Source: an uncultured Eubacteriales bacterium (GTDB taxonomy: Bacteria; Bacillota; Clostridia; Oscillospirales; CAG-382). From it: a DNA stretch of 24,519 bases. The notes below the pieces were generated by a model that was not told the DNA's origin, made no database searches, and saw only the letters and a program-made list of their open reading frames with translations. Both the position numbers and the translations under genes were made by a program. Below are positions 1-6,828 of the stretch, piece by piece (within the stretch, counting starts at the first letter, position 1; each line of letters opens with the position of its first letter). The stretch covers positions 1 through 24,519 of the forward strand of contig CAKSDR010000020.1 of NCBI GenBank assembly GCA_934446095.1, in the 5' to 3' direction.

Positions 1-183
1 ATACCGAAAATCGTAGAAATAAAAGCTTATGTAATCGTTTTGCAGAAGAAGCGTTTTTAGGCCGTTTACTTCAAAGGCAAGCGTTTCGTTTTGCTCGCTG
101 TCTTTCGGATATGCAAAAGACTGCAGGGGGATGGCTAAAATTAAAATACATGCTGAAAGTATTGCCGATAGGATTTTTCTCAT
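1..183 (-). CDS. Secreted protein, N-terminal fragment (cut by window edge)
   Basis: This frame is too short to look like a gene alone, but it has a clear start. ATG at 183-181 is preceded by AGGAGGA, which lies inside the end of the upstream gene, and its first bases overlap that gene's stop as ATGA. The first 24 residues are a textbook Sec signal peptide: MRK, a hydrophobic core (ILSAILSACILILAIPL), then QSFA before the likely cleavage point. The mature part begins YPKDSEQNETLAFEV and stays open to the edge of the window, with 61 codons visible. The function cannot be told from so little. The ATGA overlap implies translational coupling to the two-TM protein before it, so the two probably act together at the cell surface. 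Confidence 0.75.
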   Translation of the reverse strand, partial: MRKILSAILSACILILAIPLQSFAYPKDSEQNETLAFEVNGLKTLLLQNDYISFYFYDFRY

Positions 184-485
184 TTTTGATTCCTCCTGTT
201 TTTTATTTTAATGCAGACAATTGTAATAATCGTTGCGGCAACGAATGTTAAGACTGCGGTGAGTACATATCCTCCCGCACCTCCGACAAGCAAGACCGTT
301 CCGCAAAAATCCGCAACATACGCGCTTTCATACTGATTCGGAAAAGAACCTATGCAGTATAGCAAAAGACATGACAGCACAGCGACTGCCGCTTTGCAAA
401 AAGATTCTTTGTGTCGTTCCCTCTGCTTTTTAAGGCAGGCCGCTTTTGAAAGAACGCACTTCATTCTTTCGGCGTTGTTTTTCAC
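180..485 (-). CDS. Small two-TM membrane protein, paralogue of the anti-sigma-like protein at 1854-2183
   Basis: I place the start at GTG 485, not at the longer frame opening at 494, because AGGAGG at 499-494 lies 8 nt before GTG 485 and abuts GTG 494. The protein has 101 residues: a basic cytoplasmic N-terminus (about 1-28, with an ERM motif near residue 6), TM1 at about 31-48, a short external segment of about 20 residues, TM2 at about 68-92 after a GGY motif, and a basic tail (KIKNRRNQK). Size, topology, the ERM motif, the K-A-A before TM1 and the GY before TM2 all match the protein after the sigma factor, so I treat the two as paralogues. It heads its own transcription unit and its stop overlaps the start of a secreted-protein gene. 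A role in binding the sigma factor is inference from that similarity. Confidence 0.72.
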   Translation of the reverse strand: MKNNAERMKCVLSKAACLKKQRERHKESFCKAAVAVLSCLLLYCIGSFPNQYESAYVADFCGTVLLVGGAGGYVLTAVLTFVAATIITIVCIKIKNRRNQK

Positions 486-516
486 ATAATACACCTCCTT
501 ATGTTTTATCTTTTCA

Positions 517-553
517 ATAATATAGGTGCATGAAATGTGAAAACTCCCCTATA
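517..553 (-). promoter_or_regulatory. Candidate non-sigma-A promoter region of the two-TM/secreted-protein unit
   Basis: On the minus strand a -10-like TATATT lies at 524-519, but no sigma-A -35 sits at the right distance; the sequence there is GGGGAGTTTT. An inverted repeat TATAGG/CCTATA (553-548 and 526-521 on the minus strand) frames this stretch. The unit begins after a terminator and so needs a promoter of its own. It may be read by the sigma factor encoded at 2167-2712, which is inference only. Confidence 0.35.
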
Positions 554-584
554 AAAAATAAAAAAGACCGAAAAATCGGTCTTT
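552..584 (-). terminator. Rho-independent terminator of the sigma/PrsW operon
   Basis: A nine-base-pair perfect stem, AAAGACCGA/TCGGTCTTT (563-571 and 576-584) with a four-base loop, is followed on the minus strand by a T-rich tail (562 down to 552). It lies 16 nt after the stop of the PrsW-family gene. Confidence 0.85.
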
Positions 585-599
585 CCGCTAAAAATTTGT

Positions 600-1235
600 C
601 TATATATTTATTTTTTTTAGATATTTTTTTAACAGCAGCATGAGGCTTACGAAGATAATCGGAATTGTGTATCCCAAATGCAACAGGATGCCGTCTGTTT
701 TCATAAGCATGTTGAAAATCGCATGAAAAGTTATTGTCACGCATAAAAGTCCGAAAATTCCCGCTGTTTTCAAAACGGCTGACTGACGGAATACTTTGAG
801 TCCGTATCCTATTATAAATGCACATGTGATATGCATAGCTCCGGCGGAAAAACCGCGGATAATCAGGTGAGACAAGTTTTCGGTTCCGTTTTCCAAAAGG
901 TAGCATATATTCTCAAACGTTGCAAATCCTACCGCAATATTAAAAATTATGTTTGCACCCTCTGCCGCACTTGCTTCAAAAACTACAAGGAAAAACAAAA
1001 GCGGCAACAATTTCACGGTTTCTTCAACCACAGGGGTTATTTCCAGCACTGCTGCGACACCTTTCGCTTTATAAAGTACCGAAAAAAATGTGTTGAGGTA
1101 CGCGGATATAATGCAACAAAAAAAGCCTATTACAATAAATATATAGTTTTTTCTGCTGTCTTTTCCTGTTCCTGCCGCCGCAATCAAAAAAGGTGCGGCA
1201 AGGCATATAAATATATTTTCTATGCTGTATGACAT
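600..1235 (-). CDS. PrsW-family intramembrane metalloprotease
   Basis: A 211-residue integral membrane protein with the motif set of the PrsW family: EETVK at 71-75, the FEN motif at 107-109 in a membrane helix, R127 and H135, and a final HAIFN at 171-175. Six or seven TM segments are visible. The founding family member, PrsW of Bacillus subtilis, makes the first cut in the anti-sigma factor RsiW, which leads to release of sigma-W. Here the gene is last in an operon headed by a sigma factor and a small two-TM protein, so that small protein is the obvious substrate candidate. ATG 1235 has AGGAGG seven bases upstream and overlaps the previous gene by 16 nt, so translation is likely coupled. Family assignment is firm; the substrate is inferred. 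Confidence 0.85.
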   Translation of the reverse strand: MSYSIENIFICLAAPFLIAAAGTGKDSRKNYIFIVIGFFCCIISAYLNTFFSVLYKAKGVAAVLEITPVVEETVKLLPLLFFLVVFEASAAEGANIIFNIAVGFATFENICYLLENGTENLSHLIIRGFSAGAMHITCAFIIGYGLKVFRQSAVLKTAGIFGLLCVTITFHAIFNMLMKTDGILLHLGYTIPIIFVSLMLLLKKYLKKINI

Positions 1236-1861
1236 GTCTTATCCTCCTTAGCCTGAGCAAAGGCAATCATAACAAGAGCCGGATTCAGAATAAAGGTATC
1301 GGCTAAAAAATACGGATTTATAAATGTATTCTCGGTATAAAAATAAGAGCAGATCCACAAAAGATATTCTGCCGCATAGAAAAATAAGACTGCATAGGAA
1401 AATAAACATCTGTGTTTTGTGTTTTTTTGCTTTGAAAAATATATTCCTTTCACCGCGTAGAATCCGCATGCTGCCATTGCCGAACCCATAAGTATGTTTT
1501 CAAAGTAACTGCCTCTTAAACAAAAGAAAATGCACATGATAAAAGAAAATGCCGGCAGAACCCAGAAAACTGGTTTTAATTTAAACTTCCGTTCGTCTTC
1601 TGACATATCCGACACAAGACTTATTGCAAGAAATATATAAGACGCCGTCCAGTTAAGTTCAGACACAAAAAAAACGCGCGGGGTGGAGTGAAACAATACA
1701 ATATATAAAACCCAATATAAAAGACCTATTCCGAAACTAAGATAAAACAGCGAGATAAAAAGCCATTTGTAACTTTTTTTTGCCGCCGATTGAAAGCATG
1801 AGTAAACTCCGCAGACGAATATGCAGAAAAACTGTAGTATATTATCTGTAAGTTCAGCCAT
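1220..1861 (-). CDS. Seven-TM membrane protein of unknown function in the sigma/PrsW operon
   Basis: I do not recognise the family. The 213 residues hold about seven hydrophobic segments (roughly 9-27, 33-57, 68-84, 97-114, 121-140, 149-170, 180-203) joined by short loops. The longest soluble stretch is a charged cytoplasmic-type loop (SEDERKFKLK) near 86-96, and the C-terminus is short and polar. There is no obvious enzymatic motif. It overlaps the gene before it by 8 nt and the PrsW-family gene after it by 16 nt, so the four proteins are probably made in fixed ratio. From position it might be a signal sensor or a partner that controls the protease; this is inference. Confidence 0.78.
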   Translation of the reverse strand: MAELTDNILQFFCIFVCGVYSCFQSAAKKSYKWLFISLFYLSFGIGLLYWVLYIVLFHSTPRVFFVSELNWTASYIFLAISLVSDMSEDERKFKLKPVFWVLPAFSFIMCIFFCLRGSYFENILMGSAMAACGFYAVKGIYFSKQKNTKHRCLFSYAVLFFYAAEYLLWICSYFYTENTFINPYFLADTFILNPALVMIAFAQAKEDKTCHTA

Positions 1862-2183
1862 TACCTTGATCCTTCTTTTTGTTTTTGTGCAGCATGTTGC
1901 AGAGCAGCGTTACAGAAACTCCGAGTATAAAAGCCAAAATACCTACAACAATATATCCCAAACAATGATTTTCGGTAAAAAGGCTTGCGGTACTTGACAT
2001 CGGCAATTGTTCGAATCTGTCAAATCTCATTTTTCCGATAAACACTGATATTGCGGCAACAAAAAAGATACCGAGCGAATAACTTAAAACAATTGCCGCT
2101 TTTCGCTTTTTTTCGCTGTGTTTTTCTTTTATAAAATCTGTTCGCTTTTTTAAGAGATCCATTCTCTCACTTGTTGAACGCAC
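1854..2183 (-). CDS. Small two-TM protein, candidate anti-sigma factor
   Basis: A 109-residue protein starting at GTG 2183, supported by GGAGGG at 2197-2192 with an 8-base spacer; the start lies 17 nt inside the sigma-factor gene. A second start at ATG 2162 is possible but has a weaker ribosome-binding site. The first 27 residues are a highly charged cytoplasmic helix (SERMDLLKKR, EKKRK), followed by TM1 at about 30-49, an external loop of about 25 residues, TM2 at about 75-95 and a basic tail. There is no zinc-binding anti-sigma (ZAS) H-C-C motif. Its place directly after a sigma factor, its topology and a PrsW-family protease in the same operon point to a membrane-held inhibitor of the sigma factor. 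It resembles the protein at 180-485. The role is inferred. Confidence 0.78.
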   Translation of the reverse strand: MRSTSERMDLLKKRTDFIKEKHSEKKRKAAIVLSYSLGIFFVAAISVFIGKMRFDRFEQLPMSSTASLFTENHCLGYIVVGILAFILGVSVTLLCNMLHKNKKKDQGNG

Positions 2184-2712
2184 TTTCGATTCCCTCCGTT
2201 TTAAGCAAAGGCTTTATTGCTTTTTTGCCGGTTTGTAAAAGTTTATCTACCTGTTTTACCGTTTTGCGCAGGACGGCAGCGGCTTCTTTATAGCTCATTT
2301 CCTCAATGTATACAAGATACATGGCTTCTTTTTGCGCACGCGGCAGGCTGTCAAGGCACTTGTAAAGACATCTGTTTCTTTCGCCGGCAAGTATTTTATC
2401 CTCAAAAGTGTCTTCTATGCAAAAATCCATTTCTTCATTTGTAAGGAGAATGTGCCTTTTCTTTTTTCTTAAAAACATCAGTGCGTGATTCCGGGCTGCT
2501 TTATGTATATAACCGCTGAAATTGTTTTTTACGTTCGGATGCCTGTCAACGAGATATGCAAAAATATCTATCAGCAGATCCTCGGAGTCATGAATGTTTT
2601 TCACATAACCGTTTATATAAAGTGTAAGTCTGTCGCCGTATATTTCCATAAGTTTTTCAAGAGCTTTTAAATTGCCCGAAAGGTAATCCTTATAAAGTTC
2701 GTCCGTATCCAT
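2167..2712 (-). CDS. Sigma-70 family (ECF-like) RNA polymerase sigma factor
   Basis: The 181 residues have the two-domain layout of an ECF-type sigma factor. Region 2 (about 16-83) contains the SEDLLIDIFAYLV helix of the core-binding part and the FSGYIHKAARNHALMFLR helix that should melt the -10. After a linker (84-110), region 4 (about 113-168) contains LDSLPRAQKEAMYLVYIEEMSYKEA and a helix-turn-helix (AAVLRKTVKQVDKLL) for -35 recognition. There is no region 1 or 3. ATG 2712 follows AAAGGA, and a sigma-A promoter lies upstream, so basal expression does not need the sigma factor itself. It heads the operon with the two-TM protein, the seven-TM protein and the PrsW-family protease. Confidence 0.88.
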   Translation of the reverse strand: MDTDELYKDYLSGNLKALEKLMEIYGDRLTLYINGYVKNIHDSEDLLIDIFAYLVDRHPNVKNNFSGYIHKAARNHALMFLRKKKRHILLTNEEMDFCIEDTFEDKILAGERNRCLYKCLDSLPRAQKEAMYLVYIEEMSYKEAAAVLRKTVKQVDKLLQTGKKAIKPLLKTEGIESAFNK

Positions 2713-2744
2713 TATTCGTATTCCTTTCGCGTTTGGTTCTTATA

Positions 2745-2759
2745 TCGGGGTATACCCGA
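2745..2759 (-). promoter_or_regulatory. Small inverted repeat in the sigma-operon leader
   Basis: TCGGG and CCCGA flank five bases, with the perfect palindrome GGGTATACCC inside. It sits between the promoter and the start of the sigma-factor gene. It could be an operator or a 5' mRNA hairpin; no T-run follows, so it is not a terminator. Confidence 0.4.
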
Positions 2760-2785
2760 ATTATAAAATACAAAAATCATAATAA

Positions 2786-2814
2786 ATTATACCATGATTT
2801 TATTTTTCCGTCAA
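2786..2814 (-). promoter_or_regulatory. Sigma-A promoter of the sigma/PrsW operon
   Basis: On the minus strand TTGACG (2814-2809) is followed after 17 bases by TATAAT (2791-2786), with an extended -10 TG one base upstream. This is close to consensus and about 75 nt before the sigma-factor start. Confidence 0.85.
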
Positions 2815-2872
2815 TGTTTATAAAGTTTTTTCACACTTGTTTAAGATTCAAATTACCTTTTTTGAACACAAA

Positions 2873-2895
2873 ACGGCATGATTACCTCATGCCGT
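2873..2895 (-). terminator. Likely terminator of the cytidylate kinase-like gene
   Basis: A perfect nine-base-pair stem ACGGCATGA/TCATGCCGT with a five-base loop lies 16 nt after the stop. The minus-strand tail is only TTTTG, so it may be a weak terminator or need help. Confidence 0.6.
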
Positions 2896-2911
2896 CTCCG
2901 TGTATTTTTAT

Positions 2912-3517
2912 TCAATTGAAAAATTTTGCGTACTTTTCAAGTATATCGACGCAGTTTTCAATTCCTATAAAATCAGTATCCAATGAAATGTGATAGTTTT
3001 TAATGTCGCCCCAATTTTCCCCGGTAAAGTAGTTGTAGTATGACGCACGTTTTCTGTCGGTCTTCTGAACGTGTTCTTTAGCTTTTTTTTCTTCAATTCC
3101 GTAATATTTTACGGCGCGCGCAGTTCTTGATTCCAGGTCAGAGTGAAGAAAAACATTTATAACGTCAGATCTCTCTTTCAAAATATAATCGGCGCATCTT
3201 CCGACAATAACGCACGGACCTTTTTCGGCAGCCTGCTTTATTATGTCGGATTGTATTATAAAGGCTCTGTCGTTTATGGAAAGACCGTAAACGCCTCCTG
3301 CAGGAGCCCCGAAAGTTGACAGTGAATATAAAAGGCTGTAGGAAGATTTTTTCTCGATGTTTTCAAAAAGGCTCTCAGAAAAACCGCTTTCTTTCGCCGC
3401 AAGAGTAATAAGTTCGTTGTCGTAAAAAGCATATCCGAGCCTTTCTGCCAGCATTCTTGCAACGTAACGTCCGCCGCTTCCGTATTGTCTGCTTATTGTT
3501 ATTATTTTTTTGCTCAT
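2912..3517 (-). CDS. Cytidylate kinase-like family protein
   Basis: The 201 residues match the cytidylate kinase-like family found widely in Clostridia. The opening ITISRQYGSGGRYVARMLAERLGYAFYD-type block (residues 5-33) replaces the usual P-loop GxxGxGKGT with QYGSGGR, so the classical GKS/T lysine is absent, as in that family. Later blocks include IVGRCADYIL (about 103-112), a helix rich in R, D and K resembling a lid (about 141-158), and a C-terminal NYHISLDTDFIG strand. Real CMP kinase activity is unproved for the family. ATG 3517 follows a strong GAAGGAGG. It has its own promoter and probable terminator, so it is monocistronic, lying between two divergent transcripts. Confidence 0.82.
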   Translation of the reverse strand: MSKKIITISRQYGSGGRYVARMLAERLGYAFYDNELITLAAKESGFSESLFENIEKKSSYSLLYSLSTFGAPAGGVYGLSINDRAFIIQSDIIKQAAEKGPCVIVGRCADYILKERSDVINVFLHSDLESRTARAVKYYGIEEKKAKEHVQKTDRKRASYYNYFTGENWGDIKNYHISLDTDFIGIENCVDILEKYAKFFN

Positions 3518-3571
3518 AAAAACCTCCTTCGTGAAAAGTTAAAATCGTCAATTTATATTAACTATATATTT

Positions 3572-3600
3572 ATTATATCGTGTTTTTGTGCATTTTGCAA
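3572..3600 (-). promoter_or_regulatory. Sigma-A promoter of the cytidylate kinase-like gene
   Basis: On the minus strand TTGCAA (3600-3595), 17 bases, then TATAAT (3577-3572). It lies about 55 nt before the start codon and is back to back with the plus-strand promoter at 3647-3675. Confidence 0.8.
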
Positions 3601-3646
3601 TATTTTTGCCCAAAAAAATTAAAACATTATAATTAATGCAAAAATA

Positions 3647-3675
3647 TTGAAAAAAAGTGTTTTTAATGTTATAAT
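3647..3675 (+). promoter_or_regulatory. Strong sigma-A promoter of the GH116-like/queA/miaA transcript
   Basis: TTGAAA (3647-3652), a 17-base spacer, TATAAT (3670-3675), and TG at 3667-3668 giving an extended -10. The expected start of transcription, near 3682, places the first leader hairpin almost at the 5' end of the RNA. Confidence 0.85.
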
Positions 3676-3684
3676 AGCGGCAGT

Positions 3685-3791
3685 AAGGTTTGCAAAGCAA
3701 ACCTTTGCGCGTCCGCAGGACGCTTTCCGCGCCTTGCGCGCTGCCGCATTGACGGCCTCGCAAAAATGCCTTTGCAAGCAAGCATTTTTGC
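3685..3791 (+). repeat. Array of five consecutive hairpins in the 5' leader
   Basis: Five inverted repeats lie end to end: AAGGTTTGC/GCAAACCTT (3685-3705, loop AAA); GCGTCC/GGACGC (3709-3723, loop GCA); CGCGC/GCGCG (3728-3740, loop CTT); GCCG/CGGC (3743-3756); and GCAAAAATGC/GCATTTTTGC (3760-3791), whose inside folds further through TTGC/GCAA. The block is more GC-rich than the AT-rich DNA before it. No T-run follows, so it is not a terminator series. It fills most of the leader of the transcript from 3682 and ends about 75 nt before the first start codon. It may be a mobile palindromic repeat or a structured mRNA leader. The rest of the 349-bp intergenic space holds only the two divergent promoters. 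Confidence 0.8.
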
Positions 3792-3866
3792 TCATGGTAA
3801 AATATCGGAGTAATACTGCGGCGCTTTTTCTTGCGGAAAACAAAGTTTAACGAAAGGAAGATATAT

Positions 3867-5723
3867 TTGGAAGATTTTTTATATAAAAACAAAAAAAGCG
3901 TATTTCCTCTCGGGGGAATGGGCACCGGATATATCGGACTTTCAAATGCCGGTAAAAGTATGGAATTTTACCTGCCGTCCGGCAAAAATACGCAAGACGG
4001 CGGCATTTTGTCTTTTTTTGCATTAAAGGCGAAAGATGAAAAAGGGCATTGCAGCGCCGGGACTTTGGGAAGTTTTTCGGACTATAAATCGGACTATAAA
4101 GATGAAAACTTTTGCACTTCCGATTTTTCTGTGGAGTTCCCGTACGCAAGATTTCATATTCTGAACGATGAAATTCCCGGAAAAATTTCGGTACTTGCCT
4201 ACAGTCCGTTTATATTGTTCAACGATATAGATTCGTCTATACCGGCGGCTTTTTTTGAGTTTGAAATTGAAAACAATACCGAAGAGACTATTGATTATTC
4301 GGTGTGCCTTGCGCTCAAAAGCCCTTTTGGCGAGAGCAATAATACTTTTGACGGCGATGTCAACAACGAAATGAAATGCATATGGTTCCGTTCGGATTTT
4401 GGAGAAGATATGTGCATTGCGACCGATTCCGAATATGTTTCGTATAAGGAAACCGCGGAATCTTTCAATTCTGTTTTTTCGGAATTTAAAAACGCGGAAT
4501 ATTTTGACAACTGCCGCGCCGGGGCGAAAGAGCCGTCTTTCGGACTTATATGTTCGCATCACTCGCTGTGCGCCGGGAAAAAGGAGAAGGCAAGATTTAT
4601 AATATCTTGGTATATGCCATATTTTGATAACAAAAGCGAAAAGAATTATTATGCGAAATTTTTTGATTCGTCAAAAGAATGCGCCTCTTATTGCTTTTCA
4701 CATTGGCAAAGACTGCATGCCGAAACATCCATGTTTACGGATAACTTTTATTCGTCCACGCTTCCTTTCGGGATTTTAAATGCCGTGGGGGAGAGTTTAT
4801 GCGCTTTTAAATCCTTTAAATACGCAAGAGATAAAAACGAAAAGTTTTATTTTGACGTTGACCGGCTTCTTTCGCACGGAGCACAATATGCACCGGCGTA
4901 TCTTTTTCCGAAAATACAGAGAAATATTTTCAATCTGTACAAAGACAGATGCGCGCAAGGTGCTTTTCTTGACAAAAGCGTTCATATTGATATGATACGC
5001 AGCACATACCGGGAGTTTCGGATGTATGCGGATAAAAGCTGGTTGTTTGAATTGTGGCCGTGTATAAAAAAGTCTTTTAGGGCGGTTTTTGACGAAGCGT
5101 CCGAAAAAAGCGATTCTGTTGTATATGAATTGCTCGGTATTGTAAACTTTATGGCAGCAATACTGAAAGACAGACCGAAAATCAAAGAGTATTCGGCGCT
5201 TATGCGCGATATGGACGGAGTTGTCTTTGAAAACGTCGCGGAAGAACCTGATAATATATATGATAAAGCAAGTTTTTACATTTCCGAAGACTATGCCTTT
5301 GAAGGCGTGAAAATGCTGAATTGCGAATCGGAAAAAAGAAGCGGTGTAAATCCGTTTTTGGATTTTTGCGATAAATTTACCGCTTACGGTCTTATAAACG
5401 CTTCAAACGGACTTTCATATAACCTGTACGAAAACAGCGTATCATTCAAGCCCGCAACCGAATTTTCTGACAGGACCGGAACGTACAAGAGTTTTTTTGC
5501 TCTTTCGGGCGCGCAGGGGTTTGTTGAAACAGGGCCTGATTATATACAGATGAAACTGCTGTCGGGAAATCTTAATATCAGGCGCTTCGGCCTGCATAAA
5601 ATACCGCGCAAGGTTTATTACGGCGGAAGAAATATCGGATTTGAGGCAGACGGAAATACGGCGGTGCTTGATAATGTGCTGCCTTTTAATGTTAAAAAGG
5701 ACATAATGGTAATTTTCGACTGA
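3867..5723 (+). CDS. GH116-like (GBA2 N-terminal type) protein with shortened C-terminal domain
   Basis: The frame is open from TTG 3831, but I choose TTG 3867 because GAAAGGAAG (3852-3860) lies six bases upstream, giving 618 residues. The start carries FPLGGMGTG (13-20), then GLSNAG: the signature of the beta-sandwich N-terminal domain of GH116 beta-glucosidase/glucosylceramidase proteins (about 1-280). The remainder (about 290-618) is helical, as expected for the (alpha/alpha)6 domain, but I cannot find the conserved catalytic acid and nucleophile blocks, and the protein is well short of the roughly 800 residues of characterised members. It has no signal peptide, so it is cytoplasmic. It may be a diverged glycosidase or a non-catalytic sugar-binding relative. 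It is first in the queA-miaA transcript, with a 16-nt gap. Confidence 0.7.
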   Translation: MEDFLYKNKKSVFPLGGMGTGYIGLSNAGKSMEFYLPSGKNTQDGGILSFFALKAKDEKGHCSAGTLGSFSDYKSDYKDENFCTSDFSVEFPYARFHILNDEIPGKISVLAYSPFILFNDIDSSIPAAFFEFEIENNTEETIDYSVCLALKSPFGESNNTFDGDVNNEMKCIWFRSDFGEDMCIATDSEYVSYKETAESFNSVFSEFKNAEYFDNCRAGAKEPSFGLICSHHSLCAGKKEKARFIISWYMPYFDNKSEKNYYAKFFDSSKECASYCFSHWQRLHAETSMFTDNFYSSTLPFGILNAVGESLCAFKSFKYARDKNEKFYFDVDRLLSHGAQYAPAYLFPKIQRNIFNLYKDRCAQGAFLDKSVHIDMIRSTYREFRMYADKSWLFELWPCIKKSFRAVFDEASEKSDSVVYELLGIVNFMAAILKDRPKIKEYSALMRDMDGVVFENVAEEPDNIYDKASFYISEDYAFEGVKMLNCESEKRSGVNPFLDFCDKFTAYGLINASNGLSYNLYENSVSFKPATEFSDRTGTYKSFFALSGAQGFVETGPDYIQMKLLSGNLNIRRFGLHKIPRKVYYGGRNIGFEADGNTAVLDNVLPFNVKKDIMVIFD

Positions 5724-5739
5724 AAGAAACGGAGAAAAA

Positions 5740-6816
5740 ATGAGGGCAACTACTGAAGGAATGAACTTATCGGACTATTTTTACGAACTCGATGAGAGTC
5801 TTATAGCCCAGGACCCTTCCGAAAAAAGGGACATGTCAAGATTGTTTGTGCTCGATAGGGAAAAGAATACTTTTTCTCACGAGCATTTCTGCAATATAAA
5901 AAAATATTTCAAAAAGGGTGATATCCTTGTTATCAATAATTCAAAGGTTATTCCCGCAAGACTTATAGGAAACAGATTTGCAAAAAATACAAGAGGCGAG
6001 TGGACCGATAAAAAAGGCAGCGAAGTAGAACTTTTGCTTCTTGAAAAAAAATCTGAAAACGAATGGGAAGCGCTGAGTCGCCCGGGGCATAAAACGCCTG
6101 TGGGCACAAGACTTACTTTCGGCGACGGCAAACTTACGGGAGAGGTTACGGACGTTTTGCCGGGAGGCAACCGCCTTGTTAAATTTTCGTATGAAGGCGA
6201 ATTTCTGTCTTTGCTTGACGAAATAGGCAGCATGCCTCTGCCTCCGTATATTCATAAAAAAGTGGCAGACAAAAGCAGATACCAGACAGTGTATGCAAAA
6301 TATGACGGTTCTGCCGCAGCTCCGACCGCAGGGCTCCATTTCACGAAAGAACTTCTTTCCGAAATCGAGGAAATGGGAGTTGTGATTGTTCAGGTTACAT
6401 TGCATGTGGGACTCGGAACATTCAGACCGGTTAAAGAAAAGAATATAAAGGATCATAAAATGCACAGCGAATTTTATTCTGTATCCGAGGAAAACGCAAA
6501 AAAATATAACGAGGCGCGGAAAAACGGAGGGCATGTGTTTGCGGTCGGAACGACGTCCTGCAGAACTCTTGAATCGTGTGCCGACAGCGACGGTTACATA
6601 AAGGCGTGCAGCGGATACACCGACATATTTATTTATCCGGGATATAAATTCCGTGCGGTTGACCATCTTATTACAAATTTCCACTTGCCGCAGAGCACTC
6701 TTTTAATGCTTGTATCCGCGCTTGCGGGGAGAGAAAGGATACTTGAAGCATATAAATGTGCGGTTGAAAAAAAATACAGATTTTTCTCATTCGGCGATGC
6801 TATGCTCATTCTTTAA
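5740..6816 (+). CDS. queA: S-adenosylmethionine:tRNA ribosyltransferase-isomerase
   Basis: QueA moves and rearranges the ribose of SAM onto 7-aminomethyl-7-deazaguanine at the tRNA wobble position to form epoxyqueuosine. The 358 residues have the family blocks: LSDYFYELDESLIAQ near the start, LFVLDREKNTFSHEHF, DILVINNSKVIPARLIG, PLPPYIHK, SAAAPTAGLHFTKELL, VTLHVGLGTFRPV and, near the end, LITNFHLPQSTLLMLVSALAG. Length is slightly above the usual 340-350, partly from the NTRGEWTDKKGSE segment near residue 80. ATG 5740 has CGGAG upstream; ATG 5761 would also start at a typical family position but has poorer spacing. tgt, often next to queA, is not here. It is followed by miaA, another tRNA-modification gene, after 12 nt. 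Confidence 0.95.
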   Translation: MRATTEGMNLSDYFYELDESLIAQDPSEKRDMSRLFVLDREKNTFSHEHFCNIKKYFKKGDILVINNSKVIPARLIGNRFAKNTRGEWTDKKGSEVELLLLEKKSENEWEALSRPGHKTPVGTRLTFGDGKLTGEVTDVLPGGNRLVKFSYEGEFLSLLDEIGSMPLPPYIHKKVADKSRYQTVYAKYDGSAAAPTAGLHFTKELLSEIEEMGVVIVQVTLHVGLGTFRPVKEKNIKDHKMHSEFYSVSEENAKKYNEARKNGGHVFAVGTTSCRTLESCADSDGYIKACSGYTDIFIYPGYKFRAVDHLITNFHLPQSTLLMLVSALAGRERILEAYKCAVEKKYRFFSFGDAMLIL

Positions 6817-6828
6817 TGGTGTGCGCCG

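Noticed and set aside
3685..3791. CRISPR array or tandem terminators
   Set aside because: The hairpins differ in sequence and length with no direct repeats or spacers, and none is followed by a T-run.
3831..3866. TTG 3831 as start of the GH116-like gene, adding 12 residues
   Set aside because: It has no ribosome-binding site, while TTG 3867 has GAAAGGAAG six bases upstream and begins just before the family signature.
5941..6684. Minus-strand frame of 247 codons within queA
   Set aside because: It lies wholly antisense to a clearly identified enzyme and resembles no family.
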